A DNA stretch of 64,000 nt from Eucommia ulmoides. Lineage: Eukaryota > Streptophyta > Magnoliopsida > Garryales > Eucommiaceae. Positions 22,135-34,961 of this stretch are shown here, one piece after another. The stretch covers positions 17,629,577 through 17,693,576 of the forward strand of contig CM028338.1 of NCBI GenBank assembly GCA_016647705.1, written 5' to 3'. The notes below the pieces were generated by a model that had not been told where the DNA came from, searched no databases, and was given only the letters and a program-made list of their open reading frames with translations. How positions within the stretch are numbered: position 1 is the first letter of the stretch; every line of letters begins with the position of its first letter. The position numbers and the translations under genes were made by a program.

Positions 22135-22804
22135 TAGGTACTTGCTCAAAATCCCCTTCGTCACTATAACGCATGTCATTTGTTGAGTTCGAGTTTGGGT
22201 CACTGTGGACACTGCCTTTTTTAAGTTTGGGGGGATGTTCTGTATGTTTTATTGTTTGATGTCTTTTTGTTAGTTATGTAGTTAAGTTTAATAGTTGTTA
22301 AATGTTATGTAGTTTAAGTTAAATTGTTTTCATGCATGTTAGTTTAGTATAAGTATGTTTGTGTTTGTAGTTGTTGTTATTATATGTTGAGTTTTGTAGT
22401 TCTTCTGGACCATTACCTGATGATGATATTATCCCTTAGTTGTTTATCGAGATCTAGGTTAATGTCCATTCATGTGTGTTCTGTGTGGTTGACATCTCGT
22501 TTTGGTAATATTTATTGTGGATCCTAATTTGCACGAGCACATAGACTTAATGTACTAGTCTGTTAGCCTATTAGCCATTTTAATTCTGAACACGTAACAC
22601 CCTGGCCAATAAATTTTTTCCCAAACCATTGTTGCTAAACCTAAGGCACAAATTAAGTCAAAATCAAGTTAGCATTTATTTGTGCTACTTGAAGTGAGCG
22701 GTTGGGTGTTGGGGTGAACTTTTGATTGGTTCGATATTCAAGTACTCATTTGTCATTTTTTTTCTATCGTATTTCTACACCCGTGAAATTATATAAATCA
22801 AATA

Positions 22805-25211
22805 TATTGGCCCAGTGAGCTACTCAAGAGGGTGGTGAATTGGGTAGTATTAAAAATTATCAGAATAATAATAACACTTCAAAAATTCAAACAATTAATT
22901 TTATCCTAAAATTAATTATTATCTTTATAGCAGCGGATATGTGTTATCAACTAGATTCACACCAAACAACAATATAAGTAAAATAAATAAGGCAACACAC
23001 CACAATATATCCTGGTTCACCAAGCTACTCTTGACTAATCCAGTATTCCGAGCCCCCACAAAGATTCACACCCACTAATCACTAAGATTCCTTTAAACAG
23101 GTAGGAATCAAACCTTTATATAATGATTCTTTTCATAGGCTCAAAATCAACCTTTACAAATTTCTTTTCCCAGGTTCAGGAATAACCTCTTCTTTTTCTC
23201 AAGCTCAAGAATAACCTCTAATTTTTATAGACTCAAGAATAACCTAATTCTTTTTATACCTTAGGCTAAAAAATCAATCACAGAAATGCTCCAACTATCC
23301 TTTTCCCAAGTAAGGATAGAACCTTTACAAATCACTCACAATTAATTCTATAAAGGAAGAATTAACACCTCAATCTCTTTATTGGAAAAGATTGAAACCA
23401 AGCTACCCCTGATTAGATACTCCCAATAGTACCTAATCCGCACATAACTCACCAATTACAAGAAATTGATAAGTTCTTCCCACTTGGAGTTTCTACCACC
23501 TCAAATCAATTAAAACTCGATTAATGTCTCGATAATTACTAGTGATAGAATTAAGTAAGGAAACAAAAATATGATTATAAAAATAATATGGGTAGCACAA
23601 AATTGAGCACGTAATTAGATTATCTCACAAATCATTTTAAAAGAATTTTTATGCTTTTAAAGTTCAAAAACGATTTCTCTTATACTCAATTAACCAAACA
23701 AGCAATAATAGTAATAGACTCAATTAAGAATATACTTGGAATACTTTTTACCAAGAAACATAAAAATTAGATTATGATAAATATGAATAGCAAACAAATA
23801 AGTATGTAATCAAATTTTTACCAAAAATCGTTTTAAAATATTTTTATGCGATTTAAAGTTAAGAAAACGATTTTATCAAGATCTTATCAACCAAGCAAAT
23901 ATAGACAAATAAATATGTAGTAAAAATTAATAGCTTGGAAAGATCTCACCCAGATAATACCAAAGAATTATAGATTGGAACTCTAAATAGCTCAACTCGG
24001 TGACACTTACACAATTAGTGCTTTAACTCAAGAACTCCTCAATAATTGATCTCACAATTTGATCTCTCAAAATAATATCAGAATGATTACTCTTATAAAA
24101 TCTTATGAACTGAATAGTTCTTGATATTATCACATTATTATGTGAAATCCGCAGGTCTATATATAAGAAATTGAAACAAGCCCTCAAACGGCTAGTTTTC
24201 ACAAGATAAGTATCTAAAAGCACCTATAGACCCCATATATTGATTCTTTTCATTTTAGGTGTATTTAACTTAATTATGGCTTTCAAAATATTCAATTTAG
24301 TCCCTCAAATATTTCTCAAACTCAAATCAATGTGATAGAAAAAATTAAATGTACCAATTTGAGAAATACTTAAAATATATATACCATATCAATAGGGATA
24401 TTTAAATAGGAGTATCATATATTTAAAATATCCATATCCCTAAAATCTCTCAATCAAGTAAACAAATAATGACTAGTTAACGGCTAGTATTTAAATCAAA
24501 AACCACAAAATCCTCAAAATCTGAAACTAGCCATCAGTCGACAGACACACATCCATTAGTCGATCGCCTAATTCAGGATGTAGCCCTAGCCAAAATTCCA
24601 TCATCATAAGTTGACTTACCTGTCGACCTATCGATTCAGAGACTTTTATAAGTCGACTTATCTATCGACCTAGAGATATAGAGAGTTCATCGTTTAAGCA
24701 CAAGTCAACTTATCTGTCAACTGCCCATGCTGGAACTCTTCTCCTTAATTATTTTCATTCAATTTCTTCGACGTTTTTGCCCCTTTAACCAATTTCTTTT
24801 CTCGGTTAGCTCCACTAAAATATTAAAATCAATTTTAATCAATTATCTTTATTTCTTTTTCAATTATACATAGGAGCAAATAATTTCACTAATTAGAATC
24901 CTATCAAAAAACACATAACCATAAAATCATTTTCGTATCGTGTGTAATCCTAATCGAGATATATTAAGAGTAAAAATAGATTAGAGTTGTTTTCACCTAG
25001 ATTCTTCGAAATCTTCAATCTTTTAGTATCCGTCTCTGCATCTTTCACAATTTCTTCATGATGTTTTCTTCTTTGCATTATCTCTGCATTAGTTACAATT
25101 ACTTCATGATAATATCTTCATTGGAACTAATAAACTGAAATACTTAATCAAACCGTTAGTTCCACCAAAAACATTATCATTTTATTGTTCATCAAAATCT
25201 TAGAATCAACA
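22805..25211 (-). mobile_element. SIRE-like solo LTR (copy C), 2407 bp, TSD AAATA, nested in element B
   Basis: It starts TATTGGCCCAGTGAGC (TG changed to TA) and ends TAGAATCAACA. It is flanked by AAATA at 22800-22804 and 25212-25216; removing one copy restores ATCAAATAAGTTTGGGGG as in the other Tat-like copies. TATATATA on the minus strand lies at 24158-24165 and GTCGAC motifs at about 24535-24725. It must be younger than B. Confidence 0.85.
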
Positions 25212-25216
25212 AAATA

Positions 25217-25899
25217 AGTTTGGGGGTGTGGTTAAAAAGATAAATAAATATGTTAATATTGTTTTTTTTTTTTTTTTTGTTTTGACAAGTGAGTACAACA
25301 TTTTAAAATGTTAGTCCAGGGTTGTTTCAAATTGATCTGTGTGGGTACGAGTGTGATTGAATGCCAAGCATAGTGCTTTGGGTATCGTTGACTTAATGAC
25401 ATTTACTTGTTTTATATTCCTGATATACCCTTGGCCAAATGTTAAAAACTGAACCAAGTCCTTTCGATCTTTTGAATTCCTTAGCCTACATTAGTGGAGA
25501 GTAGAACCAAATCTAGCTTATGAAAATCCTATACCTCTTTGGTTTAAGTCATGAACTTTGTTGGTGGATAATTCAATCCGGTCTTTGGATGGTTGTATAA
25601 TGAGAGTTTTTTCACACACACTTGCAAAAGATCTAGAATGGCGTTTACCATTATTGAATGTTGAAATTCTAGAACACCACGTGGTACAGTTTTATATTTG
25701 AACGCGATATGATTGGGGGCTGTTGAGGGAAATTTTTTTGGTCGATTAGTTGAAATTCAAAACTCATATGTCGTTATTTTTAGTTTGTTTGTGTCTTTTG
25801 TTTTTAGCAAGTTGTATTCGTTATTTCGTTGTAGTAGTTTGTTTTCTTGTGTTGGTGTTTTTGCTTGAGGACAAACAAACGTCTGAGTTTGGGGGTATA
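25217..25899 (+). mobile_element. 3' end of element B internal region with PPT
   Basis: It holds the G-tract AGTTTGGGGGTGTGG, a T-run at 25262-25278 where sister copies have an A-run, and the terminal GAGTTTGGGGGTATA (25885-25899) abutting LTR B2. Non-coding. Confidence 0.75.
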
Positions 25900-27391
25900 T
25901 GATGAGTGGTTTATTTACCAACAAATCAAGTATTTTTAAATTTAAATATTTTTGTGTTTTCTAGCATTTTTGTTACTTTAATAGGTTTTTGTATTGTTTT
26001 GTAGGTTTATAAATAAATGGGAAATAAGAAGCAAAATCGGTTCAGGTGCATTACATTTAAGGCCATTTTTTACAATGATTCAAATAGATTTTGGAAAATA
26101 TTAAAACATATAAGTTGTATATATTTGTCTTAGTTTTCCATAGGTTTTTGAATCACCTTAATCGAAATACGAAAAATAAAGTTACGTCGAAAATACAAAT
26201 CAGGTGCCTGACACTGTCCCTATATCGCTGCAGCGATGATTACACTGTAACGGTGGTTTGTCAGTGTGTTTCTGACCCCCTGATTGTTGCATCGATCTTC
26301 TGCTCTACAACAGAAACCCAGCTCGCTACAGCGGTAGTTTGTTAGTGTGTTTCTGACCCCCTGATTGCTGCAGTGACCCGGCACCAGCTGACAAGATATT
26401 TTCCAAATATTTTTTGGATATTTTGTACCTCTACTTGTATCCACTCATTCCAACGATACTTGTAACATTTTTGGGAGTTTTTTGATAGCTCAAGATCATA
26501 CCAAGCAAGAGAGTTCATCAATTTGAGAAAAGGAAACAAGATTGGAGTGGATTTTACGGACGTGGAATAATCCATTCTTCATATATTGGCTATTCTCCCT
26601 TCTTTCTCTCTTTATTTCTAAACTCTTGTTAGTTGTTTGATCATGTATATATTATTTTTAGTTAAATATTTGGTTATAACCATGAGCTAAACGTTTACTA
26701 TTTATGGGTTGATATATATCATAAATATATATGTTTGAGTAAATTGTTGTTTTGTTATCGGTTGTTCATCCCTATTCGATTGTGTTTACCGTTCTTTTAC
26801 TTCCATTATATGCTTGTTATGATATTTTGGTTGATTTGAGAATACGGAGTTTGACACTCGAGAGAGGTAAACTTAGATTCGGACTAGGGTTTAAACACAT
26901 CGCGACATTCTAATGTTTCTAGAGATTATTAGAACATGTGCAATCCGTGAGGTTGGGGCGAGACTCATGTAATCATTAGACTCTAGATAGGGATATCGGT
27001 GTTGACACGAATTGCATATTCATTCATTTTATACTCGGGAGAGGTAGTGAGTGAGTTTTAGACACCTAGATTGTCAGATAGATTAATGATCGTTAATGTA
27101 AACAAGACTAAATCAAACACGTTTAAGTGAATAAAGTTAATCCCTTGATAATTTATTCCCATAGGCGTTATTCTTAGTATTTTAGTTTAACTAGTTTAGT
27201 TTAGTTTTATATTTCTATAACAAAAACCTAAAATTAGATCACCTAGATAAAGTTAGGTTACGACAATTGAGGTATTTAATGACGATTTAAACCAATCCCT
27301 GTGGATACGACAACCCTACTCATCACTATTCTATTCAAACTTAACCTCGTGCACTTGCGAGTAATTCAAAGCGATTAAAATATCGCCAACA
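25900..27391 (+). repeat. LTR B2 (3' LTR)
   Basis: It begins TGATGAGTGG and ends TATCGCCAACA, 1492 bp, with a palindrome cluster at 26215-26390 that is partly duplicated compared with B1. The minus-strand frames 26220-26575 are readings of this cluster and its flank, not genes. Confidence 0.85.
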
Positions 27392-27396
27392 GCGGT

Positions 27397-28072
27397 TTAG
27401 GATTAATGTGGAAACATATACTTATAACATCAATTAGAATCCTATCCCAATCTTCACATTACTCTGGCCATAGGTTTAGGTAAATTAAATTAAATTGAAT
27501 CACATAGGATATGTGTCTCTTTACTAATATTGATAGATAATTTCTTGCATATTCGTATATTCACATGTATGTTCCACTATACTCAATGAATACTTTTGTA
27601 GTCTCATGGCTCAAGTACACTTTCCATTAAAATTGTTTTCAGGTTAATTGATCTTTAAAAGGTTAATTTCGAACCGTAAAGTCCAAGATTAATCTTTTAA
27701 ATTTTTAATTTAGTCCCCAAAACTTCAAAAGGCACAATTATGGTTCCATATCCATAATTAGATAACTTTTGACTTAATTGAACTTTTTGAAATATTAATT
27801 TAAATCTTGAAGATTTAATTTATTATTTTAAATTTCCAATTTAGTCATTTAAGCTTCCAATTGCAATTGTTTTCCTCAAATTAATTCTTGAACCTTCAAA
27901 TCGGGACCTTTCTACAAATTCAGGCATTTTCAAAATTCATTGGGGAAAAGCTTGGAAACATTTATTATATATTTTGTTTCTTTATTTTTATTTTTATTTT
28001 TTGAATTGTTATTTCTATGTATAAAATTACTTGTCCGGGCGGGATAAAATAGTGTCTACAGTTATTAGTTAG
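27397..28072. other. AT-rich non-coding stretch
   Basis: The first about 25 bases are the rest of the interrupted satellite unit (TTTAGGATTAATG). The remainder shows no recognisable gene or repeat. Confidence 0.5.
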
Positions 28073-30547
28073 CCATTTGAACCATTTGATTTCTGCAATA
28101 ATGTCCAGCATTACATGCTGATTGCAATTCTTGAGCTAAATGAACTCCAATATCTGGAAGCTCGCCGACAATCTTATCCCCTTCCTAGGCTCTACTTCTT
28201 CATGGTCGATCTTTCCCCAACTCACCTCTCTTGGATCCTGGTGTGGGACATAAAGTGTGGGCCCAAAGAGCTACCCAAGAAGGAGTGAATTGGGTAGTTA
28301 TTAAATTTAAACAATTAAGTCCTTTAAACACAAATAATAAATTCCCCTAAATCAGTTATTATCTTGCTAAGCAACAGAAATGTGTTTGATACTAAATACA
28401 TACCTAAACACAACATATAAAAATAAACAATGTAGGACACAAGAATTTATTCTGATTTGGTAAGTTACTCTTACCTACGTCCAATCCCCAAAGCTCCACG
28501 GAGATTCGTAATCTAAGAAACCCCTTGATTCATTTATCCGGTAGGAACCAAACCCTTATAATTCTCGATTCTTTTCACAGGCTTAGAATTAACCTTTACA
28601 ATACCCTGATTCTTTTCACAGGCTAAGAATCAACCTAATACTCTTTCACTTATCCTTTTCCTAGGTTAGGACGAACATTTACAATTTACTCTTCAATTTA
28701 TTACAAGCTGAATCAAAACCTAGTTCTTTTCAAGGGAAAATAATAGTCTAACCTTTTTATAGAACAAAGATCAAACTCTAATATTTTTCATAAGAAAAAG
28801 ATCAAAACTTAGTTACCCTAACTAGACACTGTCTCAAACGTGTCTAATCCGTTCAAACTCACAAATACAAAAACAAAAAATAAAAAAATATAAGTTTTTT
28901 CCCACAAGGAACTTCTATCACCTCAATAAAGATTTAGTTAATTAATGGCTTGAATAATTACTACGTGATAGATACAATGTGAGATAAATAAAATCTGATT
29001 AATTAATAAAGTGGGTAGCACAAATTAAGCACGTAATCAGATAATCGAGTAAAAAACTGTATAAAAGATTTCAGGATTTTAAGTTCAAAGTGATTTTCTA
29101 AACCAAGCAATCAATATAAATATATCTTAGAAAGCAAATAATAAGACTTGGAAGGATCTCATCGGAAAACACCGAAGACAAAAAATATATTGCAATTAGA
29201 ACTCAAACCAGTGACGCCAATAGCAAGCTCTTTAGATCAAGAACTTGAATAAAATCTCTCGTAGAAATTTCAGCAACAATATCACTCTTATAAAAGCTTA
29301 AAACTGATGTTCTTGATATGTTTAATCTTAATCCTGCAGGTCTAATTAAATAGACATAGAACCAGGCCCCCAACGGTTAGTTTTTAAAAGATATGTCATA
29401 AAATGACATTCTTAGACACCATATAACATACCCTATCAATATAGGTATGTTTCATTTAAAAATACTCTTTGAAACGCTCATTTAGGTCTTTAAAACGTTT
29501 TCAATTTGAAATCCATAAAGATATGATGTATTAAATCATTTCAATTAAGAGAAAATCAAAATATATGGACCAAATCAATAGGGATCACATAATAAATCAT
29601 GTAAATTTTAATTAGACTAAAATCCCCCAAACACCTCTGTTGGAATCATAAAAAACTTATAGTTTTGACCAAGAGATCAAATCAGGCAAATTGTAGACTG
29701 AAACTGTTGGTTGACTGCCCAGACGCTTCGATCGACCCCCCTATGCAAATGGCTATTCTAGCCATTGCCCTTAACACCTATCGATTGACTGACCTTCTTG
29801 GTCGGTTGACTGATACGGTCAATAGCTTTCCCAATCTTCCCAAATTAGTTACTGTTGTAATCGGTTGACCGACCTGAACCTGTCGGTTAACCAAATCAAT
29901 CAGAGAACTCATTTCTTTATTCATTTCAGCCACTGTTTCAATCAGTTAACCGACTCTTTTCCTTGGTTGACCGATTAGATTAGTATGTCTCTATTTGTAC
30001 TCCTAAAACACACTATTTTGATAAGTCGACCGACCCCTTTTGTCGGTTGGCCAAATTGACCCGAAAACTCAACATTTTATTCTTTAAAATGCATTTTTCA
30101 CATAGGTCATTTATCAAAACCATTTCACATTAGGCGCACATAAAAAATCTCATTTTAAGATCTTAAACTTATCATTTCTTATCAAGGCACACATAAGATT
30201 AATTCATTTTAAGTGTCGTCTGTGATCCTAATTTAGGTTGTATTAAGAGTATATAAGTAAATAGTTATTTTCACCTAGTTTTCTTTAGCGTCTTCAAAAC
30301 TCTTTACATCTTCATCATGTCCATCTTGCACCCTTCATATTTTCTTCAATGATTCTTCCTCTTAATAAAAAACATGGAACTATAAATATGAAACACCCAA
30401 TAAAATCATTAGTTTCACAAAAAATATCAATACTTAATTAATTATCAAAACCTTGGATTCAACGCAAAGAACGTGATATGTATCGCTAATCCCTATCACG
30501 GCTATTACCTAACGACCTCCTCCATGTTTCGTGACAAGATGACATGA
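28073..30547 (+). pseudogene. Unrecognised open frame of about 86 codons split by LTR E
   Basis: From 28073 (after a TAG) a frame stays open for 61 codons to 28255, the edge of insertion E. The same phase continues at 30470 for 25 codons to TGA at 30545-30547. The sequence is less AT-rich than its surroundings and reads as an ordinary mixed-composition peptide (e.g. MLIAILELNELQYLEARR, then YFFMVDLSPTHLSWILVWD). I do not recognise the family. It may be an exon of a host gene, a fragment of another element, or chance, since a random open frame of this length is uncommon but possible. No start codon or splice site is assigned. Confidence 0.3.
28256..30464 (-). mobile_element. SIRE-like solo LTR (copy E), 2209 bp, TSD TAAAG/CAAAG
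   Basis: It starts TGTGGGCCCAAAGAGC and ends GATTCAACG. The flanks are TAAAG (28251-28255) and CAAAG (30465-30469). It is more diverged than C and D: the TATA region is altered and the GTCGAC cluster has mostly become GGTTGACCGAC-type at 29740-30060. Confidence 0.75.
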
Positions 30548-31430
30548 AAAAAGTTGACCAATTGCAATGGATTTGTTTAGATCTCTCGCGATGTAAATAG
30601 AGAAAGAAAGAAAAAAAGAAAGAAAGAGAAAGGGAGAGCCACCGCCGCCGCCGCCGCCGATGATGATGAAGGATAAATCAGATGAGGGGAGGAAGAAGAA
30701 GAATAAATAAAAGAGGATTTCGAGGGGTAGATGGTGATGGTGGTGGGAGGGCGATAGAAAATATATATTTTTTTAAATAGGGGTGTTAGTAAATGTTTAA
30801 AAAAATAAAAGAATAAAAATTCATTTTTTTTGAAATAAGAGAAGGCATCCATATATTTTTATAAAGAATTTGGTCAAAGTGGGTGACCGGTATTTTCCGA
30901 ATGATATAGGAAAATTGTGATTTTAGGAAAAATGGCAGGGGGTAAGTGGTAAATGCCCCCTATTTGGTGTCAAATTTGAAGATAAATGAATTTTATTGAA
31001 TCACATTAATTTAAAATTTTATTTTCTTCTCTTAACTTTAGGTTTCTGCAAAAGAATACACCATGGGTTGATCTGCCGACGTTGCACTACTGATATGAAT
31101 ATAAGTAGGGTTTCAATGAAAATTTAGTAGAATATATGCTAGAAATAGTGAACATACCTTGGCTAGACCCCATTTGTTGTATTTATAATGGACAAAAGCT
31201 TGTTTTGCAAGTTTTCCATGAATTTTGGTAATTCCTCCTCATAACATTCGCGGGGTTGAGGGATTATGGGCCATTACATAGGTGTTGTAGATAAGCCCTA
31301 TGGATAATCTTAGGCAGGCTTCTTTCTAGAATCAATTTCAAGATATTTGTATGTTCATGACATTTGCTTTCCTAGGAAACTATGGAGATAGTGATGAGTC
31401 GTCATTCTGCTAACATTGCGGATTAGATAC
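30548..31430. other. Unassigned sequence with GAAA and CCG microsatellites
   Basis: GAAA-rich repeats at 30598-30635 and a CCG run at 30641-30660. The minus-strand frame 30577-30852 is low-complexity Ser/Phe and not a gene. The rest shows nothing recognisable. Confidence 0.5.
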
Positions 31431-31835
31431 TCAAGGACCGATCATTCAACCTTCTTTGAGATCTTCAAGGATAGGTCATTCAGCCTCCTTTGAACAAATT
31501 TCGTCATATTACTCAAGGATTGATCATTCAGCCTCCTTTGAGATCTTCAAGGACCAATCGATCAGTCTCCTTTGAAGAAATTCTGTAGTATTACTCAAGG
31601 ATCGATCATTCAGCCTTTTTCAAAAAAAAATCGTAGGCTCTCAAGGACCGGTCATTCAGCCTCCTTTAAAGAGATTTCATAGATTCTCAAAGATCGGTCA
31701 TTTATCTTCCTTTGAGATCTTCAAGGACTAATCATACAGCCTCCTTTGAAGAGATTCTGTAGATTTGCAAGGACCAATCATTCAGGCTTCTTTGAAGAGA
31801 TTCCATAGATATTCAAGGACCAATTATATAGCCTT
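31431..31835. repeat. Minisatellite with alternating 34- and about 47-bp units
   Basis: CAAGGA(C/T)(C/T)(G/A)(A/G)TCATTCAGCC units start at 31432, 31466, 31514, 31548, 31596, 31642, 31689, 31723, 31768 and 31814. The gaps are 34, 48, 34, 48, 46, 47, 34, 45 and 46. Short units end CCTTTGAGATCTT; long ones add GAGATTCTGTAGATT. Confidence 0.8.
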
Positions 31836-32350
31836 TGTTGTAGATATTATTATGCTTTGATTTTACTCGCAAGTGCACGAGGTCAAGTTTTAATAAAGTG
31901 GATTCGAAGATCGAGTGTCGTCCAATGGAATTTATCGTTAGAACTAGTTAAGTACTACAATTGACATAACTCAATTTTATCTAGACATTTCAAGATTTAA
32001 AATATGTTTGCTAATTGAAAACTAATTAAACCTAAAAACTTGGAATTAATTCTATGAAAATTGATTACATAGGGATTAATTTCGTTCACTAATACATGTT
32101 TGATTTAGTCTAGTTTATATTAACGATATTAACCTATTCGACAATCTAGGTATCGTAAACTCACTACTACTTCTCCCAAGTGTAAAGTGAGTGAATATGC
32201 AATTGTGTCAACAATGATATCCCTATCTAGCGTCTAAACGAGTACATGAGTCTTGACCCAACCTCATAGATTGCACACGTTCTAATAATCTCCCAAAACA
32301 TTAAAACGACATGTTGTGTTTAACCCTAATCTAAATCCAGGGTTACTTCT
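31836..32350 (-). mobile_element. 3' fragment of a Tat-like LTR (B type)
   Basis: Read on the minus strand it matches the last about 515 bp of LTR B, ending at the terminal CA (plus-strand TGTTGTAGATATT at 31836). The 5' two thirds of the LTR are missing; an H-type LTR start follows abruptly at 32351. Confidence 0.65.
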
Positions 32351-32551
32351 TGATAGGTATAATTTATCTATTTATTCCCAAGCTGATTTTGTTAGTTTTC
32401 GAATATTTTTATAGCATTTTTATATGTTTTAATATGTTTTTATTTATTTTTGTATAAATCAGGTGTGCGGAGTAAAAATGAGCTAAAACGATTGAATATC
32501 AAGCTACTCGGAGCAAGTCGGTGGGAAAATGAGCAAAAAGGCAATTATTTC
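32351..32551 (+). mobile_element. 5' fragment of an H-type Tat-like LTR
   Basis: TGATAGGTATAATTTATC and the following about 200 bp match the start of the element H LTRs (e.g. TAAATCAGGTGTGCGGAG). It stops where SIRE-like LTR G begins. Confidence 0.6.
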
Positions 32552-33076
32552 TATTGATCCTAAGATTTTGATGGACAATTAAAGGTTGATGTTTTTGGTG
32601 GAACTAATAGTTTGATTAAGTATTTTAGTTTATTAGTTCTAATTATGAAGATATGATGACTAGTAATGAATGAATGCTAAAAGATAATGAAGGATTAAGA
32701 GGTTGAAGAATTTGAAAAACCTAGGAAAAATAACTCAAGTTAAATTTTGACTCTCAATATCCTAATTAGGATCACACATGACACAAAATGATTTTTATAA
32801 ATATGTATGTTTTTTATAGGATCCTAATTAGTTAAATTATTTTCTCTTCTGTGTAAATTAAAAAGAAATATTAATAATTGATTAAAATTGAATTTAAGTA
32901 TTTAGTGGAGCTAACCAATAAAAGAAATTGGTAAAAGGGGCAAAAACGTAGATGAGAATGAATTAAAACCGAATTAAGGAGATGATTCCATCATTGGTAA
33001 GTCGACAGACCAGTCGACCGATGCATAGAATATGAAGTCTCTAAATCGATAAGTTTACAGGTAGGTCGACCAGAGC

Positions 33077-34447
33077 TGATAAGTTGAAATATACATATCT
33101 ACTTCTAAGCCGAATTTGGTAGTTTTCGAGTGTATTATTAATATTTAATTGCATTTTAGTTTGTTTTTATGTAAATCAGGTGTAGGGACGTTAACGATCT
33201 ACAAACGAGTGAAATAGTGGGAAAATGGTGGAGAAACGATGAAAGAACAAGGTTTCAAGAACAGCAGACCACCGCCACAGCGGTCAGGCTACCGCCATGG
33301 CGATGAGAAAACGGAGAAGGCCTAATTGTGCACAAGTCCCACCGTTGCAGTGGTAAAATCCACTGTCGCGGCGGTAAAAGATTAGAGAGCCTGCCGACAT
33401 GCCCACCGTAGCAGCGGTCAGCTCTGCACAGAATTAAGATATTTGTAGATATTTTTGGACCCTTGTACCTAAAAAACCTGTTCTCCCACTTACAAAAAAG
33501 AACCCTAACGTCCCTAACATTAGAGAAGTGATCCTTGGCTATTCTTGAAGAGCTCAAAGAAGAGATTCATATATCGAAGAAGAGGAAACACTTTCGGATC
33601 GATCGTTGGAGATAATGGATCACTCCACTTTAAGATTTGATCTTTCTTTCTTTGTTTCTATCATTGTAACTTAATGTTTTATTGTGAATGATGTTGAATC
33701 CCTCTTGTTTTATAGTTTCAATGGCTAAGATCATGGAAGTCTAGACAAGTATTATCTAGGGATAGATGTAGTTCATGCAAATATACGTTTGATTTAATAT
33801 ATGTTTCTTTAACGGTTGTTTATCAAAATCCGATTGTGTTTATCATTTTATTACAATTTTAATATGTTTGTTAAGGTATTAGGGTTGGTTTTGAGAATAC
33901 GGGGTTTGACACTCGGAAGAGGTAACCCCGAATTCGGATTAGGGTAAACACATCGCGACGTTTTAATGACCCGGGAGGGCAATATAAAGTGTGCAATCCA
34001 TGATGTTGGGTCAAGACTCATGTGACTATGTGTTCGAAAAGACGTTTAAGGGGGACTTCAGCATCAACGCAAAGTTATATATTCATTCACTAAACACTCG
34101 GGAGAGGGAGTGAATAAGTTTAAGAAACAGAGATTGTCGGATAGGATAAAATACCATTATTGTTAACTAAATGAAGTCAAACATGTATTAGGTGAATGAA
34201 ATCAATCCTAGATAAATAACTTAATTAGAATTAACCCAATAGTATTAGTTTAACTTAGTTTTAATTATTTAACTTTAAACATTTATTGAACCGTCGGGAT
34301 AATATAAGACTATGCAAATTGTGGTATTCAATTATTCAAACACTTTCCCAGTGGAACGATATCCGATCTTAAAGATCCATTATACTAAAACTTCGCATCG
34401 TGCACTTGCTAGTGAGTTAGACGTGAGCATAAAAAGCTCATCGTAAA
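33077..34447 (+). repeat. LTR H1 (5' LTR)
   Basis: It starts TGATAAGTTGAAATATAC and ends ATCGTAAA, 1371 bp. The palindrome cluster is at 33255-33425 (CCGCCACAGCGG, CCGCCATGGCG, GTCGCGGCGG). Where H2 has TATAAAA this copy reads CTAAAAAA, so its TATA box looks lost. Confidence 0.85.
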
Positions 34448-34453
34448 AGTTTT

Positions 34454-34471
34454 TGGCGCCGTTACCGGGGA
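34454..34471 (+). other. Primer-binding site, tRNA-Asp type (element H)
   Basis: TGGCGCCGTTACCGGGGA, one change from the tRNA-Asp complement. Confidence 0.9.
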
Positions 34472-34594
34472 TGGGTGTTTCGATTTGGTTGATATTGTGA
34501 CTAAGTAGTTGAATATTAATCCAGACAATTCTTTTCTTTTATTTTCTTTTAAATTATTTTGTTAATTTGTTTCGTTAGTTGTGATCAAGCAGTG

Positions 34595-34961
34595 CGTGCA
34601 ACGTAGAAGAAGTTAGGAATTTTGACTCTTGATCCCGAGATCGAGCGTACGTTGAAAAGGATAAGGAGAGAAAGAAGAAGTCAACTTCAATACCATGAAT
34701 CAAGATCCAATGGAGCATACTATCCCAAATTCCTTGTCTATGAGGGATTTTGGTGAAAAATGCTCTACCATGCAAGAAGGTGTTATAGACTACGTCCTAT
34801 CTATGGAAGTTGTACCGAAAGACGTACCTAAAGCTATACCTAAAGCCGACACACCTTTTGCGGATGATCTGGACCGTCTGGGATTAAGCAAATTTTCCTT
34901 CAGTTCAATCGAATTGGAAGGTGAAGAGGAGAAGATTAATTGCTATATCAGAAATGAATAA
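34595..34961 (+). pseudogene. N-terminal gag/polyprotein remnant of element H
   Basis: One phase reads TLDPEIERTLKRIRRERRSQ, a charged motif I associate with the start of Athila/Tat polyproteins. A frameshift leads to the open piece at 34695-34961 (NSLSMRDFGEK..., then an acidic SSIELEGEEEK). About 120 codons in all. The rest of gag and all of pol are absent. Confidence 0.5.

Larger units (their letters stand above)
19442..27391 (+). mobile_element. Tat-like Ty3/gypsy non-autonomous element B with nested LTR C
   Basis: A complete LTR-PBS-internal-PPT-LTR structure of 7950 bp, or 5538 bp without insertion C and its duplicated AAATA. It has a gag-like pseudogene but no pol. The internal region follows the same order as element A: gag remnant, stem-loops 1 and 2, G-tracts, homopolymer, PPT. 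About 220 bp present in A near 4270-4475 is missing here at about 22555. It sits in the 166-bp satellite. Confidence 0.85.

Noticed and set aside
22805..25211. Complete short retrotransposon rather than solo LTR
   Set aside because: Copies C, D and E have no internal terminal repeats, and copy F shows that the whole unit behaves as an LTR next to a PBS and gag.
30577..30852. Ser-rich minus-strand frame
   Set aside because: GAAA and CCG microsatellites and a purine-rich tract explain it.
31431..31835. Possible CRISPR-like array
   Set aside because: Units are directly abutting variants with no distinct spacers, and the window is plant nuclear DNA.
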